A DNA stretch of 64,000 bases from Lichenostomus cassidix (lineage: Eukaryota > Chordata > Aves > Passeriformes > Meliphagidae), in assembly GCA_008360975.2 (NCBI GenBank), contig CM039192.1:14753742-14817741 (forward strand), written 5' to 3'. The position numbers and the translations under genes are program-made. This document shows, piece by piece, positions 12,441 through 25,515 of this stretch (positions within the stretch are counted from its first letter, which is position 1; every line of letters begins with the position of its first letter). The notes under the pieces are model-generated. The model searched no databases. It was given only the letters and a program-made list of their open reading frames with translations, and was not told the DNA's origin.

Positions 12441-13923
12441 GGCTTTTGCCTGGTTTATAAAAAAGAAACCTTTTTAGCAGGCTGGGAAGAATTTAACAGT
12501 GGGTCTTAGTTTTCTAAAGGTGCTCAGCAGAGCAGCACACACCTGGGGCAGGTGCTTGGTGTGTCTCAGGGCTGTGCTCACTCTGGTGCTGACAGAGGTG
12601 CCAGTAACCAGCACTGATGGTGCTCAGCCTGCTGCAGATGGACATTGCTGTTTTGTGTAGAGGTGTATGTACATAAAACCAAATAAATATGGATTTCTAT
12701 CACCAAAACTAACAGCAGCTGCCAGAGCTCCCATTTTACAGGTGTGAAAAAGGACTCCCACCCACCCCACGGTGCTGAGCACGGGGCTGGGCACAGCTCT
12801 GGGCTCTGCCCCGCTGGGGTGATGCTGTGAGCACACCGTGGGGCTGTCTGATGGGAGCAGTGCTCTCCCTCCCTCCCTGCGAGTGCCTGGCATTGCTGTG
12901 CTCCGTTCAGCACACATCCCCAGCCCACTTCTGGCCATCCAGCCCATTTCATGGCTACCAAGGAGCTTTCATGGCTGGATATGCAGCAGCACTTTCTGCC
13001 TGCACCCTGACCACGTTTCTGATGTTTTCAGGACTCTGATGGCCAGGGCTGCTTGCAGCTATTCCCCGTGGTTCCCTGTTTGGGTGCAGAATTCACTCCC
13101 ACAGCAGAAGCTCTCCTGCCCCAGGGAATGCAGTCATGTCCCTATCACCAAAGCCTTTGGCTTTTTTTACCCTTGTGGTTCTAGTATTTTATTTCTTACC
13201 TTATATCAGTTTGAAATATTTTATTTGTCTCTTATTTTTTTTAGCTGTATCCCAGCTTCTTAACAATAACACTGTGAGTCCTATGAATGCATTTTATATG
13301 TCGTGTGTGTGTGATCAGTTGGTTTTTTAGACTTATATACCATAGACTATCAATATTACATTTGCTGCTCTAACCAAGAGGCTTTAATAATACAGATCTA
13401 ACTTTTTACTCTTTTACAAGACAAGGCAGCAAATTTAGATTCCTTTAATCACATGAAAAATGATGGATATAACTAGGGGATTGAATTTTGGAAACAATGC
13501 TAGGACAAAAGAGTTCCTGATGGGATTCTATAAATATTAACAAAGAATATTTGTCTTATCTTTTGCTAGCAACCATTAAGTATTTAACCCTATTCATGGA
13601 ACATTTTCTATGTTAAGAAAGCTTTAGCTTTTGTCTCCCCAAAAGGCTGTCTGTCTGTCTGCTTCTCCAATGATAGTTCTACTGCTTTGCCATGAAACTT
13701 TGATGGCAAATTTAATTTATTTATTGTAATATAAATATGTAGTGGTTTACTAAGCAGTTATTTAGAACAGTATTTATACAGATCTTTATTAATTTCTTCT
13801 AATTACTTACTAAGGCCCTTGTAATACCTGAGAATCCAAAGCATATGAAAGCCACAGTCAAAATCAATATATTAACATAACTTGTGTCCTGTGTGGGGAA
13901 TGTGACAGACATATTTTGGATTT
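12441..13923. other. non-coding stretch
   Basis: The GC-richer section 12530-13130 holds overlapping ORFs on both strands (up to 141 codons) with no domain and no splice context. The section 13140-13923 is AT-rich and includes a short CTGT tandem at 13647-13660. No gene is supported. Confidence 0.5.
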
Positions 13924-13937
13924 AAAAAAAAAAAAAA
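13924..13937 (+). repeat. poly-A run, 14 nt
   Basis: Uninterrupted run of 14 A. It is a simple tract with no associated retroelement body. Confidence 0.9.
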
Positions 13938-16900
13938 GTAGTAAGGTTGATGCATGTTGCCAACTTTGCATAGGTGCAAAAATTTCTGGCTCCTGGCAAA
14001 AGTTTATTTGCAGTTATTTGCACCCTGGCTTGCTTTTCCTGCCTAATGTGTAAATCATAAACACATATTCCTGTTTCTTTTTAAATTTTTTTTTTAATTA
14101 TTATTTCTCCCCTGTTTGGGCTCTCCTTGGTTTCCCTCCAGCCCAGGTTTCTGTTGTTACCCAATTAGCCCAAAAGCTCTACACCTGTTCTTGGGGCAAT
14201 GGCCAAGACCAAGGTCCTGCTCCAGGCAGGCTGCGTTCCCAGTGCTCCCTGCAGTGTCCACGTGGGGACATCCTGTGAGGACATCCTGCAAGGATAGGGC
14301 TGCCTAGTGCCATGTGAGTACTGAATCCCACGGGATTGTCCCCAGGGTGTGCTGGGGGAATCTCTGGGGCACTTTGTGCCAACAAGCAGCAGGACCCACG
14401 GCAGGGAAGGAAAAGCAAGCGTATTCTGTTAGTGTTTCTAACACAGTGTTAGATGTGTTTTTGTGCTGACTGGTTCTGAAAAGGAAGCTGAGTTTAATTA
14501 AGAATAGGTATTTAAAAGGAAACTGTTAATGCTTTTAGGCTGAAGCTGAAAGATTTGTTAAATTCCTGTTGTGATTGACTGGAGAGCAGAAGGAGATCTC
14601 CTTGACTTTCCTGGGTCACAGCTAGGAATGGAGAGGAATCTTTCTTTTGCCTCAGCAAGCTGTGGGAGCTACTTCAATGGCCAAAAATAATTTTGAGTAT
14701 AACACATCTGCATACAACAGAATAATTCTCATTTCTCTGCTGACCCCCCTCTCTGCAGCTCAGGAAAAGAGAGAACTCATTTAGCTCCTTAAACGTAGGT
14801 GTTGTAATCATTAATAAGGAAAGTGCCAATAAAAAAAAATCTGGTGATACTATAATGGGGGAGATAAAACACTGCAAAGAATAATTAGATGCTAGCATCA
14901 AAATACCGCATGAAACAAAAACAGTAGGGAGAGAATCAACATTTAAAGCAGTTTTTGAATTTTATCTTTACCTGCACTCCTTAATCTTTTATTTTGTCTT
15001 TTGATTTTCCTGCTATGTACTGTGTTCCTCTTTTGTTTTATTTTCATTTGACTTCATTTTATTACGCCTCCCTCCAGCTTTTCCCACCCCCAAGTTTTTT
15101 TTTGTTGGTTTTTTTTTTTGTACTTTCAGCTCTTCCTTTGTTAATGTTGAATGTGAATGTAAGGCTGCTGACAGATTTTTCAGGAGTCAGGAAAAAGTCT
15201 TAAATACTAAATAGATAGGATCAAAAAGCCGAGTGGTGGAGTGTAAGCCAAAGCAATTGGAGCCCATCTTGGGTGATGCATGGGACATGGGAGTCCCAAC
15301 AAGCTGTGCTATTTGTCTGGCATCTCTGTGATCTCTACTGGAACTAGTCATCATGGGTAGAACTGGAGCTGCCCTTCAGGTGTTTTTGGGAGGGACCAGG
15401 CACACAGCCATAGCTGTCCCAAATCCTGTGTGGTGCTCAGACTTGCTGCTGTCTTGGAGGCTGAACTTCAGCAAATGAAAGGATAGGGAGGAACCTGTGT
15501 TGGTCTCCCCCGATTCAGATGGTTTTTCAGGGTTTGGTCACATCTCCCTTTCTGGTCGTTGTAACTTTCTAGGGATCCTCTGCAGAGTATGAGTGTGGGA
15601 AGGCAAGGTTTTGGAGTGGGATTACTGAGCAATGTTCCTTGTCTTCAGGCTGGAATAAAAGACTGGAGGCAATATTCTGGTGGGGTACAGGGACACCATG
15701 CAGGCTGCTCTGTGGTGTCCTAACCAAACACTGAAAGTTACATATCAGAGTTGGGGCAGACTATTCTAGAACAAAACCAGGAGACAAAACGTTGTGCAAA
15801 CTGTGTGCAGCTGCTGTAAAACTAGTATTGGATAGAGCCCCTGGGTCCCTGGGGGGCAGGAGATGGGCTTACCTGTAGCACCAGGGATTGGTACTAAAAC
15901 CCCTCCCTGCTTGTGAGTCCCAAAATATCGCTGCTGCTTGGATGTGTGGCAAACCAACCTGGTAAACATCTCTGCCTTCAGTGACAGTCACGAGTTAAAG
16001 TGCTTCTGTAATAAAATGGGAGGGGATGAACAGATTCTGAGCTTCTGGTGTTTGGTCAATCCAGCTCCACATCCTCACCAAGCAGATAAAAAAGGATCTG
16101 TTGCTACAGAATGAATGTGGACGTACATATTTTTATCCGGTTGAAGGATAGGCATTCTGGGTGTTGTGTGCTGGCTCTAGTGCTGAAAATAAAACTCACA
16201 GAATAGGGCATAGTACTAATTAGAAACTTAGAATGGAAAAAGATCATCAAATATAGAAACTTCCTGAATATGCTTCTCTACATTCTGAATATGTTGAAAC
16301 AAAGTGGAGAGTTTTGTCTTTGAGGCTTGCATTTTTACTGTGCAGTAGATAAGAACTAGGCTTTCAGATGAATTAGAGTACTCTTTTGATATGGAAAATC
16401 TGCAATTTTTTTTTCCACTTCTGCAGTCATCACCCTTAAGTCTCCAGTTTTTGCACTGGTTCCTTGGCTATTGCTCTTATCAGTCAATGTTTGTATTTCA
16501 GTAGAGGTTAAGTCATTGTGTAACAGCATTGGTCACCCAGAAGTGTATGGAATTGGATGAGAAGCACAGTGCTGCCACTTGAAAAAAGGCATGGTTTGTC
16601 TTGCCCAACATGCAGGTACCTCCCAGCCCCGGGGGGATGCTGTGACCATGGGCTGATACTAAGTAATCTTCCTCACCTGAAATGGATGGATTGACTTTAT
16701 TTTGGATCTAGATTAAATGGGTCTCCATTTTACCCAAGGCAAGGTGCAGAAGCCATGTGGTTGAGGTGTGTGAATGAGAACATCCCACAGATACTTTGTG
16801 CAGCCAGCACAGTGTGAACATTTAAATCTTGAAGAGAAAGTTTGGAGGTGGGGTGGTGTGGGTGGGAGGTGATCACCAGGGCTAGGATGTGGGGCTGAAC

Positions 16901-19900
16901 CTGGTGGAGGAAACGTGCTGATCTAGCACAGCTTGGAGCTGAGCTTCTCAAAGTTGTGACAGGACCTGAACATCCCCAAACTCTTAATGCTGAATTAAAC
17001 AGAGTATTTAAATCATGCCACCCAGACCTATGTCTGTCTGTAATTAATAAACTTAAGTTTAAGTTAGGGAATTCATTATACTAAAGCTATCACCTGTTTC
17101 CTGTACTGTATTTTTTTCTGGTGACTGATCTTTTCTCCTGTTCTCATCATGCTTGCCACATCTCTGCTGCATGCCAAATAGAGATCAGTGACATTATTTT
17201 TAAATGTGAGCTCTCTATCAAAGCCTGGATTTATTATCTCTCTACAAAAACCACAGCCAGGGCTTCTAGGGTATTGGAACTCCAGGACTAAAGCTGCTAA
17301 CCTCCCTCAAAGAAGGGGTATCTAACTTAGTTTCCTGGTTTTCCAAAGTGCCAAGCAGCTATCAACACATTAAATTATTGCATTTCCAGAGCATCAGGAA
17401 ATGCTGATTTGTTTAATGTTGTTTCTGGAAGTAGCTGCCTTTTGGATTATTTACTTTCCTAGCAAGTACTCGTGCCATAGTGCAAACTTCTGCTGAGGAG
17501 CCTCTGTATGCTTCAGATTAGAGATTTAATGTGGGACCACATTCAGTCAATCTGCAGCCAGAACATATTATCTAGTGCATAAATCACAATAAAATGTGAT
17601 TTTTCACATTTGCAGTGAGGCCTTATTTTTATTCCAGGGTTTAGACTGTGCACTGTAGATCTTGGGATGAACCTGGCATAAAAAGTAAAAGGAAAATGCA
17701 AGAACCCTCTCCCACATCTTTCAGAATGGACAGTTTGTGTTTTTTGTGTACCTACTCATTTCTAAAGTATGTGCTCTGGTCCTTCATTTCTCCACTTTTT
17801 TTGTTCCCTTTGGGTTTTGCTTTAAAATTGCACTAAATCTGCATTGGTATCGTTTTCCTTTCACTCACACTGAAAATAGCCTTTTATCAATGTCAGTTGA
17901 TTTCTTTTTTTAATTGAGCTGAAGTTCACAGAGTGTGACAGGGACGTTACCAGGTGGTATATATTTCACGTTACAATTTAAATTGTGACCTCTCTGTGGC
18001 AAAGCACCACTATCATCTATTGTAGGTGAAGTGGAAGATGCTGTTGGCCTTCTGAGCAGTAAATACCACTCCAAATCCCTCCATGCTTCTCCTTGCCCTG
18101 TGGAAGACATGGGAAGGCTGCAGGAACATTTGTACCAGGCCTGTTTCTCATTAAAGGGAGCATGCAGGGTAGTGGCTTGGCTGGGGTGAGGTGTTCCAGG
18201 CTTACCCTCTCGGGGCTCTCTGTGCTCCTGATGAGGAGCAGGTGTGGAACAAATCCACCACAAAGCCATGGAACACGCAGGAACCCCTGGTACAAATTCC
18301 AGGCTCGTAAAACGTCAGCCCAGGGGCTTGCCTGGAACGTCACCCTGCCTGTCTGTTCGCCTCACAGGCGTTTTTTATATTTATTTATTTCAGTCAGTCA
18401 CCTGATCCTGGGTGGAATTGTGGCCCAGGGCAAAAATAAAGTAAAATATTTTTGTAAGGTGTTTTATCAGGGAAGTTTTGCTGCTGATCGTCTGTACCAC
18501 GCTGTCTTTGGCAAGCATCTGCCCTGGTGGAAGCACTGCTGTAAGCTCTGGAAGTGGCTGACAACGTGCATTTAAGGGATGTCCCCCAGCCTCTGCCCCC
18601 AGCAGCCTGCTATTAACTCGGTTAAAATGTATATGACCATAGAATAAGCGTGGAGCATGGGTGAGTAGGAGAGAGGGAGGACCTTGGGGCAGGCAGTTTA
18701 CAAACAGGCATCACAGCCACACTGTCCTTTGCCCCCTCTTACATTTCTTATTACAGTACATTAAAACCCTTTGCTCTGTCAAATTGACAAAGGCAGCTAT
18801 AAAAGGGGTCCTTTCTAATACACAGTAATATAAACTATGTTTGTACACTTACCACATAATCCCTAATTACTTCCATACTTTTATGTGTGGAGAGCTTTGA
18901 CGCTTGCATTGCTGGATACTTAGTGAATGAAATAAAAATCAGAAATTATTTCTGTATAAGTATGGGGTAGTATGTGGTATGTGAATTAGCTTCTAGGCTG
19001 GCGACAGAGCTCACATTTCAGAATAAATATACTAAGTGTCATTGATCCCCTAAGTGTCAAATAAAAAAACTATGACACCAACAAAACTCTCATATGACCC
19101 TGACATTCCTCCAGTACTTAAAGTAATTACCATACTATTTAATAACAATGTTTATAAAATTGCTTTTTGATTGGCTATCATCTATGTCATACCTATGTCA
19201 ATAATTCCCAGTGAATGCCTGCATGTGACCTTTAACCTTTCTTTAGAAATAATTTCCAATTCATAATAGCAAGAAGACTCTTTAGGCAGTTGGTAATGGA
19301 GTCCTCCCATGAAGACTGCACCACTCACTTTTTGGTTTGCCTGCATGGCAGAGGGCACAGTTTCCCCTCCACTGCAAAGGGCTGCACAACTACCTCCGTC
19401 TCAGTCCCCACAGGAACCCCTGAAATATGAAAAAGATTGAGCTTGTAATCATTTTCAGGAACTCTCTCTGTCTAATAATCAATGCAGTCACATGAAAATA
19501 ACCTGAAGTTTTTCATGGTTTCTCTGATATCCTTGACCACAGTAGGTCATCACAATTTGGCCATTATATGGGGATTTTTTTTGTTGTTGTTTTCCCTTTC
19601 CCTCTGTACTTCTGCTTTTTAAAGAAGAGAGAGACCTAAACGATGCAGGGGAAAAACAGCCTCAAAGCTGTGGGGACATGGAGATGGTAAAGAAGTGTCT
19701 GTACTGTCTAGAGCTGTGAAGTTGCCCAGCAGTATTATCCTAACAAGGCTTAAAAGTTCTCAAAGTGTCTTCTGGATGTTGTTTGTTCACCTGACTTTAG
19801 AGTAATTTCATTATCAAAAACAGTGTCCACCAAATGCAGTAGAGTTGATGCACTCATCTTTGATTCTTGGTTACTGAACAGATAAATGGACAAAGGCCTA

Positions 19901-21559
19901 AAAAGCTATGAAGTGCCCATTAGCAGCTCTGCACCTCAAGCTGGTTGCAGATGCCTGCTAGAAGTCTTCTTCCCTAACACCATAAAACCAAAACAACAGC
20001 AGGTGTGATCCTGTTCACACTGTTTTTTACCCTGAAGCCATATAAAACCATATAGAATTCTTAGAAAGCACCTAAGCATCTCTTTTCTGCATTGGAAAAC
20101 TTTAAAATAACCACTTCTATAATGTGTTTTTTCAGAGAAAGACAGCTGTGTTAGCAGTGTGTGTATGTCAGAGCCTGTTTTGTGATTTGGCCACATGTCT
20201 GACCCAAGATGGTCAAAGATCCTGGTAAAAGTTATGGCTGTACCTGGCTTGCAGCTGTGCAAACCCAGGGATTTTCTGCTGGTGGGGAAATCTGAGGCAG
20301 ATGAAAGGCTGACTGAAGGTATATCTAAGGTGGATGTCTTTGATCCCATGGAGGCCTGGCACCTGCAGAGAGGTATCCTGTCAGGTCAGGAGAATCTGCC
20401 TTATTTTAATGCTGGCCCTACTGGGTGCTAAGTACCAGGAGCATCTCACTCCTTGGACAGCGTGCTCTGTAAACAGCTTCACAAAATTTTGTGCAAGTGC
20501 TGTGTGTGACAAAATCTGTGCAGAACATCACACATGCCAGAGAAAGACACTCCACTCCTCTCCTTTCAAATGAAACACATACAGCCATCGATAAGGACTG
20601 TAGCCTTAAAGCTGCTGTAGAAAAACCTTGGAAGATCAAAGTTTGGTGTGTGCATGGTAATGTTTCCAGAGTGGTATTTTTAGTAACCATCCCCCAACAC
20701 TTGGAAGGGAAGGCAGGCTGTGCTGCACATGTAGACATGGCGAGGAGAACTTTGTTTTCCATGTAAGAGTCTCCTAAATGCTTGCTGACAGATGAGGAAT
20801 ATCAAGTATAGCAGAGTGGTAGTGCATGAAGAGGGATGAAGTGAGCAGGCCAACGTCAAAAGAAGATAGGCCAAGTTTTAGCTCTTTACTTGCTTCAGTG
20901 TGCAACCTTGACCTCCTGCTAATAGATTTTATTTCTGGAATATGCATGTGCTTGCAGATTTGCTCCAAAACATGATGGGTCTCATGATTCACACCGACTC
21001 TGTTTACATTTCCCAGTAGATATGTTTTGTTTGTTCATACAGGCAAGTACTTCTGATCCTCTTCTGGAAATTGGAGTAGTTGATGAAGCTTTTTCCTCTT
21101 CTCGGTTAACTGTTCCCCTAGATTGTCTCCTATTAATATGCCATGATGTGTTGATGTAAAACACTTTAATATTTCCATATGTAATAAAAGGTCAGGGATA
21201 GTATTCTTTCATTACCAAGAGTCATATATCAAGTACATCACAGGAAATTCTACTCTTTAGCAAAATAGGAAGGCAAATATATTGATCACAGGTTATCTGT
21301 TAAATTAGCTTGAACCCTTTCTTCAGAGCACCAGGTTTTTCCATTTGAGAATGTGCATAAGCTCAATGCAACACCTTTTGTGTATTTTTTGGGGAGGAGG
21401 GGAGGCTTGTGATGCTGAGATTTTCCTGAACTGGCTGATTTCTTTCCTCTGCCTCAACAATTACTGAAAGATGAAGGTCTCTTTCCCTCCCCCAACTGAA
21501 GTGCTTTCCCTCTCCCAGCACTTAAGAATTCTGTGTTAAAAACCCTCATTCCCTGCTGC
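13938..21559. other. non-coding stretch, no gene seen
   Basis: About 7.6 kb with no coding gene, RNA gene or recognisable transposon. The composition changes gradually: GC-richer at 14110-14420, 15240-15960 and 18040-18600, and AT-rich elsewhere. The longest ORF (18093-18575, plus, 160 codons) lies opposite two other ORFs in a GC-richer patch and has no domain. Confidence 0.5.
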
Positions 21560-21850
21560 TTTCCTGCTCCTGCATAGCTCTGACTTTCCACAGAAAACAA
21601 GCGAGACCCACTTGACGCCAAACATTAGTCCCCCTCGTGCTGCAGCCAGCGCCTTCCTTTTACAACTTATTTATAAGATTTCTGAAAAGTTACAATTATC
21701 TCTGTATCTATCACTCAATCATCAAACAGGCTGAAGTTACAGAAATCCAGCCACCTCTGCAAGAGGAGGATGCTACAGCTGTGACATAATTACATTATCA
21801 ACTTAATTAAGGAAGTGAGTGAAATGAAAGAGAAAACAAAACAGCCAAAG
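21560..21850. promoter_or_regulatory. candidate conserved non-coding block with homeodomain sites
   Basis: High-complexity, repeat-free sequence with retained CpGs on the left. Two homeodomain-core sites lie close together: TAATTA at 21787-21792 and the palindromic TTAATTAA at 21803-21810. The spacing of about one and a half helical turns is compatible with paired binding. The role is inferred from motifs alone. Confidence 0.3.
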
Positions 21851-24155
21851 AGAAGGCTAGAGGTGGGAAGGAAAGGTGGGATGGGTAGCATGCAGAGGAT
21901 GTGTTAAATTTAGCTCTAAGTGGTTTAAAAAAGGCTCTAATGTATCACAAAAATCCCAGGGTTTTCATCCTGTGCTCCTGGCTTTTGGAAAGGCTGCTGG
22001 GGTGGGATGAGGGGACCCCAGAAGGTGGTTGCTGCCCTGCACCCTCCCAGCCCCCGAGGCCACAGGCAGGGGAGCCAGGCAAATCAGACAAAGAATGGGC
22101 GACTTAAATGTGCTCACTTGTCAGGCCATGGGGAAATCTGGTTTTGCAGAATAAAGGCTCAGCCCTGTTATCCTCATGAGCTGAAACCCCCCCTTAACTT
22201 CGGTAGGAGTTTTGGGCACATGAGAGCTGAAGGTTCAAGCTCCTAATCTGATTATTCTCGCACAAATATATTAATTGTAGAAAACCAACAATGCTTTTCC
22301 TAGACAGGATAACAAAAGCAGATCGCTGCTCAAAGTATGTCCTTTTTCTTCTGCTTTCAAATCCCATGTACTCTTCAGTATCAAAAAGGAGAGGGGGAAA
22401 AAAAAAGTCCTCAAATCCTTTATTTGATTTCAGTGTACAACTATGCTCAGTTTAAATGTCACCCATACGCAGAACAGTGGTTGCACCAGAGCAATCATGG
22501 CAAGATGTCTAAAGGGGTGTCAGCAAATTGGACAGGGTATAATTTTAGTCAATGTGTTCTTGTCTTATTTTAGTTCAACATCATTTCCCAGTTGCAATTC
22601 TTTTGAGTGACACATGGAATGCAAAACAACATAAAAGGTCTGCCCTGAGGCAGATATGTGTCCATGTAGGACTTTAATTATTCTTTTTGAATAATGTGTA
22701 ATATGCAAGCCCAATTTCTTGCATAAAAGTCTGTTGAGAAAAACTGTGTATCACCTGTAAAAGTGTTTTTATGATAGACCTCATATTTTTAGAAGCACTG
22801 AATTTGGAAAAGGTCCTTATTAGTCCAAGTACTCTGGATTTTTCAGGCAGTATTTGGGAGAGAAAGCAATTGCTCCCATGGTGTTTTGCAATGACATAAA
22901 TATTTTTTTTTTAAAAAGGCATTCTTTTGTTCATTCAATTGCTGTGCGCTTAAATAGCACCTCCAACACAGGTGTAGAGTGCTATACCTGTAAGAATTTG
23001 CATGAATGTATTCTTTTACTCTTGCCTCACACCTGTAAGCTGATCCTGCTCTTATTTACATCACTTTCATACCAGTGTGACTGCGAGGGCTTCATGGAAG
23101 TGAGTTCTGAGCAAAATCAGAGTCAGATCTTCTCCTTCTAAGAACTAATATTAAACTGGCTCTTTAGGTAGCACTTGGTGTATCATTTTAGATTAGCTGA
23201 TAAAAAATAATGAAAAAGATATGTGTGAATGGAAATGTAGATCGTAATGATGAAATATGTTTTTAATATTTAAAAAAAAAGAGAAGCCAAAGTGAAAGCA
23301 AATTAAGGGCATCACTGCAGTTTTGCTACAGACTGTGAGTCTGATTCAGAAGCTCCTGAACTCTGGGAGAAGCTTTTGACATGGGACAGGAAAATTCCCT
23401 CTGGTGCCTTGGGAATGGTGAATTGCATAGCAAAGGTCTAGGTGTGCCCATACCTTCAGGCAGGAGAAGGTAGGATGGAGGATTTGGGACTGTTGGGGTC
23501 TTACCATGAGGGGTTTGTGGACAAGTGATAAAGATGAAAATTGACCACTGACTCCTATCTTATGTCCTTTGATAAGTACTTTCTCAACGCTCCCTCTAGA
23601 TTTATTTTTTAAATAAAATAAAAAAATCTGCAAATGTAAGTGTTTTGATAGTAAAATATATAAAGAAAAAACCTGAGGGCACTTTGAGCTGAAATCACAG
23701 GAATTGAAGGGGTTTTCAGGTGCACCATTTTTGCTGCAGGTTGGACACAAAATTAAATAAGAACTTTTGTATGGATAAAAATGTGACTATCGGGCTCACT
23801 GGGTTTGTCAGGATGTCAGCACAGCCCTGCAAAGTTTGGATTCCCCTCGTGGGCTGCCTTCTCCCCCTTGGAGTAATCTTCTTGTTTATTTGGTCACTGC
23901 ATGGCTCTGTTTTTGGAGGGATATTTTGGTTAGCATAAACTATTTGAAGACTGTTTGGAGAAAAGCACTAACCCATCCCGAAATCAGTGGGATAAAAAGC
24001 TCTTTGTTTATAACTGTTACTAGTTTAATCATTTAGATGAGACAAATTTGCACTTCTAGCCCTGAGTGTGCTCTGATTTCCCTGCAAACACGTGTTGTGG
24101 GATTTGCATTGTCTGCAGTGGGAGTTGCACAGAGGGGAAGGAAATATTTTCCCCA
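21851..24155. other. non-coding stretch
   Basis: A GC-richer patch at 21960-22110 is followed by AT-rich sequence. The ORFs are short and domain-free. No transposon or RNA gene was recognised. Confidence 0.5.
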
Positions 24156-24185
24156 TTTTTTTTTTTTTATTATTATTATTATACT
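24156..24185 (+). repeat. poly-T / (TTA)n microsatellite
   Basis: A 13-T run at 24156-24168 passes directly into about five ATT/TTA units. It is a composite simple repeat that is likely to vary in length. Confidence 0.85.
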
Positions 24186-25264
24186 TTATTCCCTCAATTT
24201 ACCCCATTTAAAAAAAAACACGTAAGCAGAGGAGCTGCTGGATTTTAACTATGAAAAAAATATATCAAATTATCCCGCTGCATAAGGAAAGGTAGGGAAG
24301 AGAAACCCAGCAAACAGCAGCTGGGATCAGGTTTCATTCAGATGATCTAAAGCAGCGTGGTTGCAGCAAGTTCAATTTTCTCCCCAAGTGTTTGGTCCCT
24401 CTGATGTCCGGGAGGCTCTGCTGGCCAGCAGCCTGCTGCCTGGCACTGACCTTGTGCTAACTGTCTGTCAAAAACGGCCACTCACAATTCAGTGGGATGA
24501 AAAATAAGCATTTGGTGCCTTTCTTTAGTAACATAATAGACAGCTCCGCTTTCACACCTCCTAATAGCCTTTTTTTAAAAATAGTTTCTCTAGCAGGATG
24601 CTTTTTTAGCGCTTGGAGATTTACATGTCTACAGTTTCCAGAATTTATTAGGATTCCTTGTGTATTGTATATGCTTCTTTATCTTAAATTTCCTGATGCC
24701 ACAGTGTGACACAGCTCCAGCTGTTGTGAGTCATGAGGGTAGGCTGTGGTGGTGACTGGATCAGGGATGGGGAAATTTGTCAAGTCCAAGCGTTAACCCT
24801 TCAGGGCCAGCTCTTCACCTGTTTGCAGAACTAACAACCACACTGGCCTTTTCCAGAAGGCAATCCTGGCCTCAGCTCCCACATTTTACCAGCCTCAGGT
24901 GGGCTCTTGTCCTGGCACTGGAGGTGGCTCCAGGCAGTGGTTGATCAGCAAAGCTCATGTGGTTTTTTGGGTGTATTTGGTTTTGCCAGCCACTCTGGAG
25001 CTGCGTAGGGAAGGGGCAGAGCAACTTCTCTCACTGCAGCCGCCAGGCCTTCAAATTCCTCTTGCCTTTCAGGAAAGGAGTGTCTTTTTTACAGGATCCC
25101 AGTGTTATTCATTGGAAAGACGGGAACAATTTTAAGCTTCCAGGTCTGTATAAGCTCTATTGAGAGTGGAAATTAGTTGAGGCTCCCTGTGGTGTATGTG
25201 ACTATGGAAGCTACAATGCTCATTTGTCCTGCTGAGCAGTTCTTGTATGTGCTTTACTGGCTGC
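24186..25264. other. non-coding stretch
   Basis: No gene or repeat was recognised. The segment 24700-25110 is GC-richer and carries short ORFs without domains. Confidence 0.5.
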
Positions 25265-25474
25265 AGAAGTTGGGGGTTTTTTTGGTTTGGGTTTTTTTTG
25301 GGGGGTGAGTTTTTGTGTTTTGTTTTGGTTTTTGGTTTTTTGGGATTTTTTGGTGGTTTGTTTTGGGGTGGGTTTTTGTTTTGTTTTGTTTTTAGTTTTG
25401 TTGGGGTGTTTTTGTTTTGTTTTTTGTGTTTGTTTGGTTGGTTTTTGGGTTTTTTGTTGTTGTTTTTTTGTTTT
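25265..25474 (+). repeat. cytosine-free G/T low-complexity tract
   Basis: Between the C at 25264 and the C at 25475 the plus strand has no C in 210 bases, and very few A (for example 25308, 25345 and 25394). The content is irregular TTTTG, TTTGG and GGGGT words, so it is not a perfect microsatellite. G runs of three to six are frequent. The plus strand could therefore form G-quadruplex-like structures. The ORFs across it encode almost only F, G, W, C, V and L and are artefacts of the composition. Confidence 0.9.
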
Positions 25475-25515
25475 CTTTTATGTATTTTTTTTATTATTAC
25501 TTTTTAAAAATTTTT

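Noticed and set aside
18093..18575. Plus-strand ORF of 160 codons
   Set aside because: Opposed by two ORFs on the minus strand; no domain; composition-driven.
19559..19571. CArG/SRF box (CCATTATATGG)
   Set aside because: Has seven instead of six A/T bases between CC and GG, so it does not match the consensus.
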